Shown here one piece after another: positions 38,927 through 46,716 of a stretch of 46,716 bases of DNA. The position numbers were made by a program, and so were the translations under genes. Within the stretch, counting starts at the first letter, position 1; each line of letters begins with the position of its first letter. Origin of the DNA: Pseudomonadota bacterium (GTDB lineage: Bacteria; Pseudomonadota; Gammaproteobacteria; Burkholderiales; Burkholderiaceae_C); NCBI GenBank assembly GCA_018241895.1, contig JAFECX010000072.1, positions 1-46,716 of the forward strand, read 5' to 3'. The notes beneath the pieces were generated by a model, which saw only the letters and a program-made list of their open reading frames with translations, did no database searches and was not told the origin of the DNA.

Positions 38927-40348
38927 TCAGCGCATGAGGAACGCCAGCAGCCGCTCGGCCACCTTGCCGTACGGCGGGTACAGCAGCCGCGTCGTCGCCC
39001 AGCGCGACTGGTGGAAGACCGGGCGCAGCTTGGAGAAGGTCTGGAAGCCCTCGCGGCCGTGATAGTGCCCCATGCCCGACTCGCCGATGCCGCCGAACGG
39101 CAGGTCGTGCTGGCCGACGTGAAACAGCGCGTCGTTGATGGACACGCCGCCCGACATCACGCGCTCGAGCAGCAGTTCGATGCGCCGGGCGTCGTGGCTG
39201 AACGGGTACAGCGCCAGCGGCCGCGCGCCGGCGTTGATGCGCTCGACGACCTCGTCGAGCGTGTCGTACGCCAGCACCGGCAGGATGGGGCCGAAGATCT
39301 CGCGCTGCATCAGCGCGCTCGCGGCGGGCGCGTCGAGCACGAGGTGCGGCGAGATCTTGCGCGTGGCCGCATCCCAGGGCGGCCCGGCGAGCAGGTTGAT
39401 GACCTGCGCGCCGCGCTCGCGCGCGTCGTCGAGCGCGGCCACGAGGCGCTCGAACGAGCGCGCATCGACGATCGACGTGTAGTCGGGGCTTTGCAGCCGC
39501 GGGTAGCGCCGCGGCACGATGGCCCGCGCGTGTTCGACGAAGGCACCCACCCGGCGGCGCGGCACGTAGACGTGGTCGACCGTGGTGCAGATCTGGCCGG
39601 CGTTGAGCAGCTTGACGAAGAGGATGCGCTCGGCGGCGGTGGCGAGCGGGAAGTCGTCGCACACCACGGCCGGCGCCTTGCCGCCGAGCTCGAGCGTGAC
39701 CGGGCACAGGTTGGCCGCGGCCGCCGCCATCACCTGGCGCCCGGTGGCGCCCGAGCCGGTGAACAGCAGGTGGTCGAACGCCAGCTTGGAGAACTCGACG
39801 CCGACGCCGCCCGTCTCGTCGAAGAACCGGAGCTTGTCGGGCGGGAAGTACGCCGGCATGCGCTCGACGAGCAGGCGCGCGAGGTGGCGCGAGTTCTCGC
39901 TCATCTTGACCAGCGCGCGGTTGCCGGCGGCGAAGATGGCCGTGAGCGGCAGCAGCGCGAGGTTGAGCGGGAAGTTCCACGGCACGATGACGCCGACCAC
40001 GCCCAGCGGCTGCGGCACGACGCGGTTGCTGGCGAGGCCGAACATGATGCGGTCGACGCTGCGCCGTTGCGGCCTCATCCACCCGGCCAGCTGGCGCAGC
40101 GTGCTGTCGATGCCGTCCACCACGGGCAGGATCTCGGCCAGCAGCGTCTCGTGGCGCGAGCGGTGGCCGTAGTCGGCGCTGATCGCGTCGCACAGGGCGT
40201 CGGTGTGCTCGCGCACGAAGCGCTTCAGGGCGCGCAGGTCGGCCTTGCGCTCGCGCAGCGTGGGCATCGGGTGGCGGCGCTGCGCCTCGCGCTGCAAGGC
40301 CAGCGCGTCGTGCAGGCGCGTCGCGAGGTCCTGTGTCGTGCGATCCAT
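38927..40348 (-). CDS. Coniferyl-aldehyde-type aldehyde dehydrogenase
   Basis: NAD-dependent aldehyde dehydrogenase of 473 residues from the ATG at 40348, which has GGAGGG just upstream; the frame remains open for 36 more codons. Motifs: VVGVIVPWNFPLNL (NAD site), FTGSGATGRQV, LELGGKAPAVV (general base Glu), NAGQICTTVDHVYVP (catalytic Cys), and EIFGPILPVL. The GQICTTVD form of the nucleophile motif is typical of the coniferyl aldehyde dehydrogenase CalB branch. It would convert an aromatic or long-chain aldehyde to an acid, which fits the lignin-type catabolism elsewhere in the window. Divergent from yceI. Confidence 0.88.
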   Translation of the reverse strand: MDRTTQDLATRLHDALALQREAQRRHPMPTLRERKADLRALKRFVREHTDALCDAISADYGHRSRHETLLAEILPVVDGIDSTLRQLAGWMRPQRRSVDRIMFGLASNRVVPQPLGVVGVIVPWNFPLNLALLPLTAIFAAGNRALVKMSENSRHLARLLVERMPAYFPPDKLRFFDETGGVGVEFSKLAFDHLLFTGSGATGRQVMAAAAANLCPVTLELGGKAPAVVCDDFPLATAAERILFVKLLNAGQICTTVDHVYVPRRRVGAFVEHARAIVPRRYPRLQSPDYTSIVDARSFERLVAALDDARERGAQVINLLAGPPWDAATRKISPHLVLDAPAASALMQREIFGPILPVLAYDTLDEVVERINAGARPLALYPFSHDARRIELLLERVMSGGVSINDALFHVGQHDLPFGGIGESGMGHYHGREGFQTFSKLRPVFHQSRWATTRLLYPPYGKVAERLLAFLMR

Positions 40349-40519
40349 GGCGCCCTCCCCCGCCACGACGGCGTGCCCGGTGCCCGCGCGTGCGGCGGCG
40401 GGCATTGTCGCGCCGTCGGCGGCCCGGGCTTGCTGCGTGCCCGGCCTGCTTCCCACTCATGCGAACGCAGACACGGGGCGAGCCGAGAATGTGCTCCCCA
40501 ACCCAGACAGGGGACGACC

Positions 40520-41038
40520 ATGAGTCTCGAGCGCTACCAGACCGATCCGGGCCACACCTTCGTCACGTTCGAAGTGAAGCACGCGCTGACCTCGACCGTG
40601 CGCGGGCGCTTCGACGAAGTGCAGGGCAGCATCGAACTGGATGCGGCCACGCACCGGGGGCGCGCCGACGTCACGATCGACACCGGTTCGATCAGCACCG
40701 GCACGCCCAAGTTCGACGCGCACCTGCGCAGCGACGCCTTCTTCGACGCCGAGCACCATCCGCAAGCGCGCTTCGTCGGCACGGGTTTTCGCTACGAGGG
40801 CGACAAGCTGGCCGCGCTCGACGGTGAACTGACGCTGCTCGGCCGCACGCACCCGGTGACGCTGCGCAGCACCAGCTTCAACTGCTACCACTCCGCGCAC
40901 CTGAACCAGGACGTGTGCGGCGGCGACTTCGAGGCCACGATCCTGCGCAGCCAGTGGGGCATGACGTGGGGCCTGGAGATCGGGATCCCGGACAGCGTGA
41001 AGCTCCTGATCGAGATCGAGGCCATCAAACAGGCGTAG
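40520..41038 (+). CDS. YceI-family lipid-binding protein
   Basis: Lipocalin-like beta-barrel protein of 172 residues. It opens with YQTDPGHTFVTFEVKH, then has FDAHLRSDAFFDAEHHPQARF (the family core), and LTLLGRTHPVTL. YceI members bind isoprenoid lipids. The usual signal peptide is absent: the mature-like sequence begins at residue 4, so a cytoplasmic form is likely unless the start is upstream, where no hydrophobic segment is seen. AGGGGA precedes the ATG. Confidence 0.9.
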   Translation: MSLERYQTDPGHTFVTFEVKHALTSTVRGRFDEVQGSIELDAATHRGRADVTIDTGSISTGTPKFDAHLRSDAFFDAEHHPQARFVGTGFRYEGDKLAALDGELTLLGRTHPVTLRSTSFNCYHSAHLNQDVCGGDFEATILRSQWGMTWGLEIGIPDSVKLLIEIEAIKQA

Positions 41039-41150
41039 CGCGGCCGGCACCGGCCGGCGCGGCGAGCGGCGCAGCACCTGGGCTGCAGCGCTTTCGGGGC
41101 GGCGTGACTAAGATGGGCCGCGTCCCCGTTCGCGCCAGGAGTCCGCCGCC

Positions 41151-42137
41151 ATGACCGCACCCGCGACTTCTTCCGCTGCTGCACCCGCGAAGGCCTTCGC
41201 CAGCCAGGCCGACCTGGAGGAAAAGCAGGTCAGCTTCACGAAGCTGTCCGAGCACGCCTGGGCCTACACCGCCGAAGGCGACCCGAACACGGGCGTGGTG
41301 ATCGGCGACGACGCGGTGATGGTGATCGACACGCAGGCCACGCCGGTGATGGCGCAGGACGTCATCGGCCGCATCCGCGCGGTGACCGATAAGCCGATCC
41401 GCTACGTCGTGCTCAGCCACTACCACGCGGTGCGCGTGCTCGGCGCGAGCGCCTACGGCGCCGAGCACATCATCGCCAGCGAGGACACGCTGGCGCTCAT
41501 CCGCGAGCGCGGCGAGCAGGACAAGGCGAGCGAGATCGGGCGCTTTCCGCGGCTGTTCCGCGCCGTCGAGAGCGTGCCGCCGGGCCTGACCTGGCCGACG
41601 ATCACCTTCGGCGGCCGCCTGACGCTGTGGCTCGGCAAGCTCGAGGTGCAGATCCTGCAGCTCGGCCGCGGCCACACCAAGGGCGACACGGTGGTCTGGC
41701 TGCCGGCCGAGCGCATCCTCTTCAGCGGCGACCTGGTCGAGTACGGCGCCACGCCGTACGCGGGCGACGCCTACTTCGGCGACTGGCCCGCCACGCTGGA
41801 GCGCATCGCCGCGCTCGGGCCGGCCAAGCTCGTTCCCGGGCGCGGTGCCGCGCTCGGGGACGAGGCGCAGGTCGCGGCCGCGCTGCAGGGCACGCGCGAC
41901 TTCGTCGCCGACGTGTACGCCGTCGTCAAGGCCGGCGTCGCGCTCGGGCGCGACCTCAGGAGCGTGTACCGCAGCACCGTCGACGCCCTGCGCCCGAAGT
42001 ACGGCCACTGGGTGATCTTCGACCACTGCATGCCGTTCGACGTCACGCGCGCCTACGACGAAGCGACGCGGCACCCCGAGCCGCGCATCTGGAGCGCCGA
42101 GCGCGACCGCGAGATGTGGAAGGCGCTCGAAGGCTGA
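41151..42137 (+). CDS. MBL-fold hydrolase with altered metal motif
   Basis: Metallo-beta-lactamase fold protein of 328 residues. The usual HxHxDH motif reads SHYHAVRV: His90 and His92 are kept but the Asp and His are replaced by Val94 and Arg95. His175 (GRGHTKGD) and Asp194 (FSGDLVEYG) remain. This would leave the first metal site and remove most of the second. No signal peptide. Two bases separate it from the FAD monooxygenase gene, so they form an operon. AGGAG is placed well for the start. Likely a ring-cleavage-product or ester hydrolase; substrate unknown. Confidence 0.85.
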   Translation: MTAPATSSAAAPAKAFASQADLEEKQVSFTKLSEHAWAYTAEGDPNTGVVIGDDAVMVIDTQATPVMAQDVIGRIRAVTDKPIRYVVLSHYHAVRVLGASAYGAEHIIASEDTLALIRERGEQDKASEIGRFPRLFRAVESVPPGLTWPTITFGGRLTLWLGKLEVQILQLGRGHTKGDTVVWLPAERILFSGDLVEYGATPYAGDAYFGDWPATLERIAALGPAKLVPGRGAALGDEAQVAAALQGTRDFVADVYAVVKAGVALGRDLRSVYRSTVDALRPKYGHWVIFDHCMPFDVTRAYDEATRHPEPRIWSAERDREMWKALEG

Positions 42138-42139
42138 CG

Positions 42140-43828
42140 GTGTTCTCCACCTACACCTACCCGAAATACGGGTATCGCCGGCCGGGCGAACTGGGCAGCA
42201 CGCGCGTGCGCCGCGTGCCGCTGGTGGTGGTGGGTGCCGGGCCCGTCGGGCTGACGGCGGCGATCGACGGCGCGCTGCGCGGCCTGCCCGTGGTGCTGCT
42301 CGACGACGACGACACGGTGAGCGTCGGCTCGCGCGGCCTGTGCTACGCCAAGCGCGCGCTCGAGATCTTCGACCGCCTGGGCTGCGGCGAGGCCATCGTC
42401 GCCAAGGGCGTGACCTGGAACATCGGTCGCACCTACCACGGCGAGCGCGAGGTCTTCGCCTTCAACCTGCAGCCCGAGCGCGGCCACCGTCGCCCCGGCA
42501 TGGTCAACCTGCAGCAGTACTGGCTCGAGCAGTACCTGGTCGAGCGCGCACTGCAGCTGCCCGGCATCGAGCTGCGCTGGCGGCACAAGGTGGTCGGCGT
42601 CGCGCCCGGCCCCGACGGCGTCACGCTCGAGGTCCAGACGCCCGACGGCCGCTACCGGCTCGAGGCCGACTGGCTGATCGCCGCCGACGGCGCGCACAGC
42701 CCGCTGCGCCACCTGCTCGGCCTGCAGATGCAGGGCAAGGTCTTCCAGGATCGCTTCCTGATCGCCGACGTGGTGATGAGCCGCGAGCTGTTCCCGCTCG
42801 AGCACACCGAGCGCTGGTTCTGGTTCGACCCGCCGTTCCACAGCGGCCAGAGCGTGCTGCTGCACCGCGAGGCCGACAACGTGTGGCGCATCGACATGCA
42901 GCTCGGCTGGGACGCCGACCCCGAGGCCGAGAAGCAGCCCGCGCGCGTCGTGCCCCGCATCCGCGCGATGCTCGACCAGCAGGGCTACCGGCACGTCGAG
43001 TTCGAGCTCGAATGGGTGAGCGTGTACACCTTCCGCTGCCGGCGCATGAAGCGGCTGCGCCACGGGCGCATCTTCTTCGTCGGCGATGCGGCGCACCAGG
43101 TCAGCCCGTTCGGCGCGCGCGGCGCCAACTCGGGCGTGCAGGACGCGGACAACCTCATGTGGAAGCTCGCGCTCGTGATGCAGGCTCGCGCCCCCGAGCG
43201 GCTGCTCGACAGCTACGACGTCGAGCGCGGCGAGGCGGCCGACGAGAACATCCTGAACTCGACGCGCGCGACCGACTTCATGACGCCCAAGAGCCGCGCC
43301 GCGAAGACGTTCCGGCGTGCCGCGCTGGGGCTGGCGGCCGAGCACCCGTTCGCACGTGCGCTCGTGAACTCGGGCCGCCTGTCGGTGCCGACCGAGCATG
43401 CGGCCTCGCCGCTGTCGACGCCCGACGGCGACGAGTTCGAAGGCTGGATGGCGCCCGGCGCTCCGGCCGACGATGCCCCCTGGCCCGACGCACCGCGGCA
43501 CGACGCCCCGGGCGACGACGAGCCACCCCAGGAGTGGCTGCTGCACAAGCTCGCCGAGGACGGCGCCGGCTTCGTGCTGCTGCTGTTTCGCCGCCGGCCC
43601 AGCGCGCCCGAGGCGGCGGCGATCGACGCGCTGGCCATCGACCCGATCCCGGTGCGCACGCTGCTGGTCGACCCGAGCGGGACGGCCGCCAGGCGCTACG
43701 ACGCCGGCCCCGGCACCGCCTATCTGCTGCGGCCCGATCAGATCGTCGCCGCACGCTGGCGCCATCTCGATCTGCGGCGGGTGCGCGCCGCGCTCGCACG
43801 CGCCACGGCGCAGGAAGGCCGCGCATGA
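42140..43828 (+). CDS. FAD-dependent aromatic monooxygenase
   Basis: PHBH-fold flavoprotein of 562 residues. FAD site VVGAGPVGLTAA (about 29-40), a DG motif LIAADGAHSPLR, and the GD motif FFVGDAAHQVSPFGARGAN (about 312-330). The C-terminal domain is thioredoxin-like, as in phenol hydroxylase and MhpA relatives. It would hydroxylate an aromatic acid with NAD(P)H and O2. The GTG start at 42140 follows the MBL gene by two bases, with GAAGG overlapping that gene's end. Its stop overlaps the DUF2783 start. A Pro/Asp-rich insert lies at about 440-465. Confidence 0.88.
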   Translation: MFSTYTYPKYGYRRPGELGSTRVRRVPLVVVGAGPVGLTAAIDGALRGLPVVLLDDDDTVSVGSRGLCYAKRALEIFDRLGCGEAIVAKGVTWNIGRTYHGEREVFAFNLQPERGHRRPGMVNLQQYWLEQYLVERALQLPGIELRWRHKVVGVAPGPDGVTLEVQTPDGRYRLEADWLIAADGAHSPLRHLLGLQMQGKVFQDRFLIADVVMSRELFPLEHTERWFWFDPPFHSGQSVLLHREADNVWRIDMQLGWDADPEAEKQPARVVPRIRAMLDQQGYRHVEFELEWVSVYTFRCRRMKRLRHGRIFFVGDAAHQVSPFGARGANSGVQDADNLMWKLALVMQARAPERLLDSYDVERGEAADENILNSTRATDFMTPKSRAAKTFRRAALGLAAEHPFARALVNSGRLSVPTEHAASPLSTPDGDEFEGWMAPGAPADDAPWPDAPRHDAPGDDEPPQEWLLHKLAEDGAGFVLLLFRRRPSAPEAAAIDALAIDPIPVRTLLVDPSGTAARRYDAGPGTAYLLRPDQIVAARWRHLDLRRVRAALARATAQEGRA

Positions 43829-44073
43829 CGCACCTGAACACGCAGCCCAACTTCGGCATCCCGGGCCGGCACTATCGCCACGCGTACACCCCCGGCGACG
43901 ACTTCTACGAGATGCTGATCGAGGGCCACCGCGACCTGAGCGACGAGCAGAGCGAGCTGATGAACGCGCGCCTGATTCTGCTGCTGGCCAATCACGTCGG
44001 CGATCTGGGCATCCTGCGCGAGGCGATCGGCGTGGCGCGCGCCGGCGTCGCGGCGGCGCCGGGCGCGCCATGA
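43825..44073 (+). CDS. DUF2783 family small protein
   Basis: Protein of 82 residues. The middle (DDFYEMLIEGHRDLSDEQSE) is the conserved core of DUF2783. It overlaps the monooxygenase stop by four bases (ATGA) and has GGAAGG six bases before the ATG. In other genomes the family is found with FAD monooxygenases, so an accessory or subunit role is likely, although no activity is known. Confidence 0.88.
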   Translation: MTHLNTQPNFGIPGRHYRHAYTPGDDFYEMLIEGHRDLSDEQSELMNARLILLLANHVGDLGILREAIGVARAGVAAAPGAP

Positions 44074-44280
44074 ACCGCGGCGCGGCGCGCGTCGACCCCG
44101 GAGCCTGGCGCCAGCGATTCGTGCCCGCCCCGGCTCCTCTTGCATCAGGCGCGCCGCCGCGCCATCCCCAGGCCACAGGCGCAGCGGCACGCGCGAACGG
44201 ATTTATGCTGCGGCCGGCGGCGCGGCCCGCGCATCAGGGCCGCTGCCGGCATCGAAGAACCCCGGGGGAGGCGCGCTGCG

Positions 44281-45588
44281 ATGCTCACCGATGCCACGCA
44301 CGATCCCGACCTGCGCAGCTGGGTCGAAAGCGCCAACGCGCCGGGCTGCCCGACGCCGATCCAGAACCTGCCGTACGCGCGCTTTCGCCCGGCCGGCAGC
44401 GAGGAGCACTGGCGCGTCGGCGTGGCCATCGGCGACCAGATTCTCGACCTCGCCGCGGCGGCACACCATGCGCCCTGGGGCGACGGGGTCGAAGAGCTGC
44501 TCGCCCCGCTGGCACGGGGCAACCTGATGGCCTTCATGGCGCTCGGCCGCCCGGCCTGGCGCGCGGCGCGCTCGGTGCTGTCGACGGCCCTCGCGGCCGA
44601 CAGTGTGCAGGGGCCGTTCCTCGAACTGTGCCTCGTGCCGCTGGCCGAGGCCGAGTTCACGCTGCCCTGCCGCATCGGCGACTACACGGATTTCTACGCC
44701 GGCATCCACCACGCACGCAGCGTCGGCAGCCTCTTTCGCCCCGACAACGCGCTGCTGCCCAACTACCGCTGGGTGCCGATCGGCTATCACGGCCGCGCCT
44801 CGTCGGTGATCGTCGAAGGCGGCCCGGTGAGGCGGCCCATGGGCCAGATCAAGGGCGACGGCGAGGTGCCCCTCTTCGGTCCGACGCGGCGCCTGGATTA
44901 CGAGCTCGAGCTGGGCGTATGGATCGGCGCCGGCAACGCGCTCGGCCAGCCGGTGGGCATCGAGGCGGCCGAGGACGTGCTGTTCGGCATCACGCCGCTC
45001 AACGACTGGTCGGCGCGCGACATCCAGGCCTGGGAGTACCAGCCGCTGGGGCCCTTCCTGGCCAAGAGTTTCGCGACCTCGGTGTCGCCGTGGATCGTGA
45101 CCTTCGAGGCGCTGGCGCCGTTTCGCCGGCCGCAACGGCGTGCCGAGGGCGATCCGCCGCCGCTGCCCTACCTCGACTGCCCCTTCAACCGCGAGCACGG
45201 CGCGCTCGACATCCGGCTCGAGGTGTGGCTGCAGAGCGAGCGCATGCGCGCAGCCGACCTCGCACCGGTGCGCCTGTCGCACAGCAACGCGCTCGACGCC
45301 TACTGGACGGCGGCGCAGTTCGTCGCGCACCACACCAGCAACGGCTGCAACCTGAATGTCGGCGACCTGCTGGGCACCGGCACGCTGTCGGGGCCGGGTG
45401 CCGGCCAGGGCGGCAGCCTGCTCGAGCTCACGCGCGGCGGCCGCGAGTCGATCACGCTGCCGACGGGCGAGAGGCGCACCTTCCTCGAGGACGGCGACAC
45501 GGTCGTGATGCAGGCCTGGTGCGAAGCCCCGGGCGCGACCCGCATCGGGCTGGGCGCAGTCAGCGGCACCATCGTGCCGGCGGCTTGA
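44281..45588 (+). CDS. fahA: Fumarylacetoacetase
   Basis: Hydrolase of 435 residues that splits fumarylacetoacetate into fumarate and acetoacetate in homogentisate breakdown. The metal and catalytic residues lie in IGDYTDFYAGIHHA, LDYELELGVWIG and LNDWSARDIQAWEY; the N-terminal SH3-like domain starts with NLPYARFR. The start is preceded by GGGGGAGG at eight bases. The companion homogentisate dioxygenase is not in this window. It lies 207 bp after the DUF2783 gene, and that gap shows only a possible -10 TTTATGCT at 44201 and no gene. Confidence 0.94.
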   Translation: MLTDATHDPDLRSWVESANAPGCPTPIQNLPYARFRPAGSEEHWRVGVAIGDQILDLAAAAHHAPWGDGVEELLAPLARGNLMAFMALGRPAWRAARSVLSTALAADSVQGPFLELCLVPLAEAEFTLPCRIGDYTDFYAGIHHARSVGSLFRPDNALLPNYRWVPIGYHGRASSVIVEGGPVRRPMGQIKGDGEVPLFGPTRRLDYELELGVWIGAGNALGQPVGIEAAEDVLFGITPLNDWSARDIQAWEYQPLGPFLAKSFATSVSPWIVTFEALAPFRRPQRRAEGDPPPLPYLDCPFNREHGALDIRLEVWLQSERMRAADLAPVRLSHSNALDAYWTAAQFVAHHTSNGCNLNVGDLLGTGTLSGPGAGQGGSLLELTRGGRESITLPTGERRTFLEDGDTVVMQAWCEAPGATRIGLGAVSGTIVPAA

Positions 45589-45609
45589 GCGGGCTGCGCG
45601 ACCTCCGGG

Positions 45610-45658
45610 CCACCTGCGAGCCACCTGCGAGCCGCCTCCGAGCCGCCTCCGAGCCGCC
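45610..45658. repeat. 11-bp tandem repeat after fahA
   Basis: Two units of CCACCTGCGAG followed by two of CCGCCTCCGAG and a partial fifth. A degenerate unit precedes them. It lies in the 195-bp gap between fahA and the last gene. The remainder of the gap is GC-rich without a recognisable gene. Confidence 0.8.
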
Positions 45659-45783
45659 GGCGCGGCCCGCGCGGCACGGCACACGCGCCGCCCGGCGCGC
45701 GCGCGCGCCGGCGGATCAAGCTGCGATCGGCGGGCCATTTCGCGGGCTGGGCGGCGAGGCGCGCCGGGAACAATGAGCGCATC

Positions 45784-46716
45784 GTGGGAGACGAGCGCAC
45801 GCAGGACCTGGCTGCACGCGTGGTGGCCTGGCACAACCGCCACCCGCTGGCCGAGCGCATCGGGCCTGAGCACGTGCATGCGGTGGGCTGGGTGGCGCTG
45901 CCGTTCCGTGCGCCGGCGGGTGGCACGGCCGACAGGGGAGCCGATCGCACGGCCGACAGCGCCGCCGATGGCCCGCTCGATGGCCTGCCCGCGAGCCCAG
46001 CGCGGCGCGGCTGGACCGCGGCGTTCACCGAGGACTTCATCGCGCCGCTCGCAACGGCGCGCGTGGCGCGCTTCGCGCTCGCGCACGCTCAGCCGGACGC
46101 GCCGTCCGACGGCCTGCCGGTGCGCGAGGTGGACATCGACCTGAAGCGCACCGGTCACGGCGTCGCGGCGACGCTGTGGCTGCCCACCGCCGCCGTCGAA
46201 CGCGGCACGCGGCGTGTGCGCGTGCTGCTCGCGCCCGGGGCATCAGCGCGGGCCATCGGACCGCGCCTGTGGAGCCGCTCGCGACGCGCTGCGGGCACGG
46301 TCGTCGCGGCGCTCGTGCTGGCAGCGGCAGCCTTGCTGCCGTGGTTCGCCGAGCTGCAGAGTCCGGGCGCAATGGCCGTCACGGCCGCTGCGCCCCGAGC
46401 GCCCGCGAAGGTCGTGGGCAGGGTCGTGGCATCGGAGATCGGAACGGCCCCGTCGGGCGGTTCGGCCGGTTCGGCCGGTTCGGCCCCTTCGGCCCCTTCG
46501 GCCGATTCGGCCCCTTCGGCCGATTCCGCCGCTGCTTCCGCTTCGGCCCCTTCTGCAGCGTCGGCAGACGCTGCCGCCGCGGCGGCGTCGGCCGCGCCGA
46601 CGACTGCGGTGCCGGCGCAGGCGCAGGCGCCCGCTCGCCGCATGACGTCGCCCGCTCGGGCCGCAGCCACCGCGCGTGACGACCCGGCGCCGCCGACGCC
46701 CGAGGCCGACGCGGCG
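45784..46716 (+). CDS. Hypothetical membrane protein, truncated by the window end
   Basis: An open frame of 311 codons from GTG 45784 to the last base with no stop. The first about 155 residues are soluble and polar (AWHNRHPLAERIGPEHVHAV near the start, EDFIAPLATARVARFALAH later), one transmembrane helix follows at about 170-190 (GTVVAALVLAAAALLPWF), and then a long Ser/Ala/Pro-rich stretch containing nine SAG/SAP/SAD-type triplets. Composition beyond the membrane suggests a disordered periplasmic linker. I recognise no family. An ATG at 45773 is out of frame, and the start is therefore tentative. Confidence 0.55.
   Translation, partial: MGDERTQDLAARVVAWHNRHPLAERIGPEHVHAVGWVALPFRAPAGGTADRGADRTADSAADGPLDGLPASPARRGWTAAFTEDFIAPLATARVARFALAHAQPDAPSDGLPVREVDIDLKRTGHGVAATLWLPTAAVERGTRRVRVLLAPGASARAIGPRLWSRSRRAAGTVVAALVLAAAALLPWFAELQSPGAMAVTAAAPRAPAKVVGRVVASEIGTAPSGGSAGSAGSAPSAPSADSAPSADSAAASASAPSAASADAAAAAASAAPTTAVPAQAQAPARRMTSPARAAATARDDPAPPTPEADAA
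46459..46530. repeat. 9-bp tandem repeat in the last gene
   Basis: Eight units of GGTTCGGCC and variants (CCTTCGGCC, GATTCGGCC). In the frame of the truncated gene it encodes Gly/Pro/Asp-Ser-Ala triplets. Confidence 0.85.

Noticed and set aside
46155..46670. Minus-strand Ala/Glu-rich gene at the right end
   Set aside because: It is the reverse reading of the 9-bp repeat within the plus-strand frame that runs off the window.

Overview
The window is GC-rich, densely coded chromosomal DNA. Several features point to a betaproteobacterium, most likely of the order Burkholderiales: a protocatechuate 4,5-cleavage cluster next to a tripartite tricarboxylate transporter, a complete narGHJI respiratory nitrate reductase with three NarK-type transporters and NarXL, PEP-CTERM proteins, a DUF2946 plus PCu(A)C copper pair, and a PatZ-like acetyltransferase. 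This placement is inferred from gene content and order; no rRNA or tRNA gene is present to confirm it. I see no transposase, integrase, phage gene or CRISPR array.

Layout. Bases 1-3925 hold a metal and stress block: a His-rich CDF cation exporter (+), a BCS1-like AAA ATPase and a 64-residue HMA copper chaperone behind a CueR-type promoter (-), then a PEP-CTERM protein with a thioester-domain-like Cys/Gln pair (+). Bases 4063-10753 (all -) encode the 4,5-cleavage of protocatechuate in the order modA-like, ligJ, ligK, a 6PGDH-like oxidoreductase, ligI, ligA, ligB, ligC. Upstream on the same strand lie tctA, tctB, tctC (11046-14051) and a dienelactone hydrolase (14159-14860). A divergent PatZ-like protein acetyltransferase occupies 15018-17678.

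Bases 17763-36159 (all -) are an anaerobic-respiration region. Read in the direction of transcription it has narK1, narK2, a third narK, narG, narH, narJ, narI and a PpiC isomerase with tight spacing and stop/start overlaps, then a DUF454 membrane protein, a universal stress protein behind an FNR-like site, a hemerythrin-like protein, narX, narL and a pyrophosphate-type phosphofructokinase. The parts fit together as nitrate/nitrite transport, nitrate sensing, the membrane nitrate reductase with its chaperone, and accessory stress functions.

Bases 36491-46716 are mixed: a second PEP-CTERM protein with a clear sigma-54 type promoter and a rho-independent terminator (-), DUF2946 and PCu(A)C copper proteins (+), a coniferyl-aldehyde-type dehydrogenase (-), a YceI protein (+), an aromatic catabolism group (MBL-fold hydrolase, FAD monooxygenase, DUF2783, fumarylacetoacetase; +), and a protein with one predicted membrane span that runs off the right end.

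The most distinctive sequence-level signal is an abundance of short tandem repeats (units of 8, 9, 10, 11, 18 and 33 bp) at gene ends and starts, several in frame, plus a 60-bp dispersed repeat next to two stop codons. The most function-rich regulatory signals are the CueR-type promoter, the FNR-like site centred at -41.5 from a -10 element, and the -24/-12 promoter. The most interesting protein observations are the thioester-like PEP-CTERM protein, the missing oxalomesaconate tautomerase in an otherwise full 4,5-cleavage cluster, and an MBL-fold enzyme that has lost two metal ligands.
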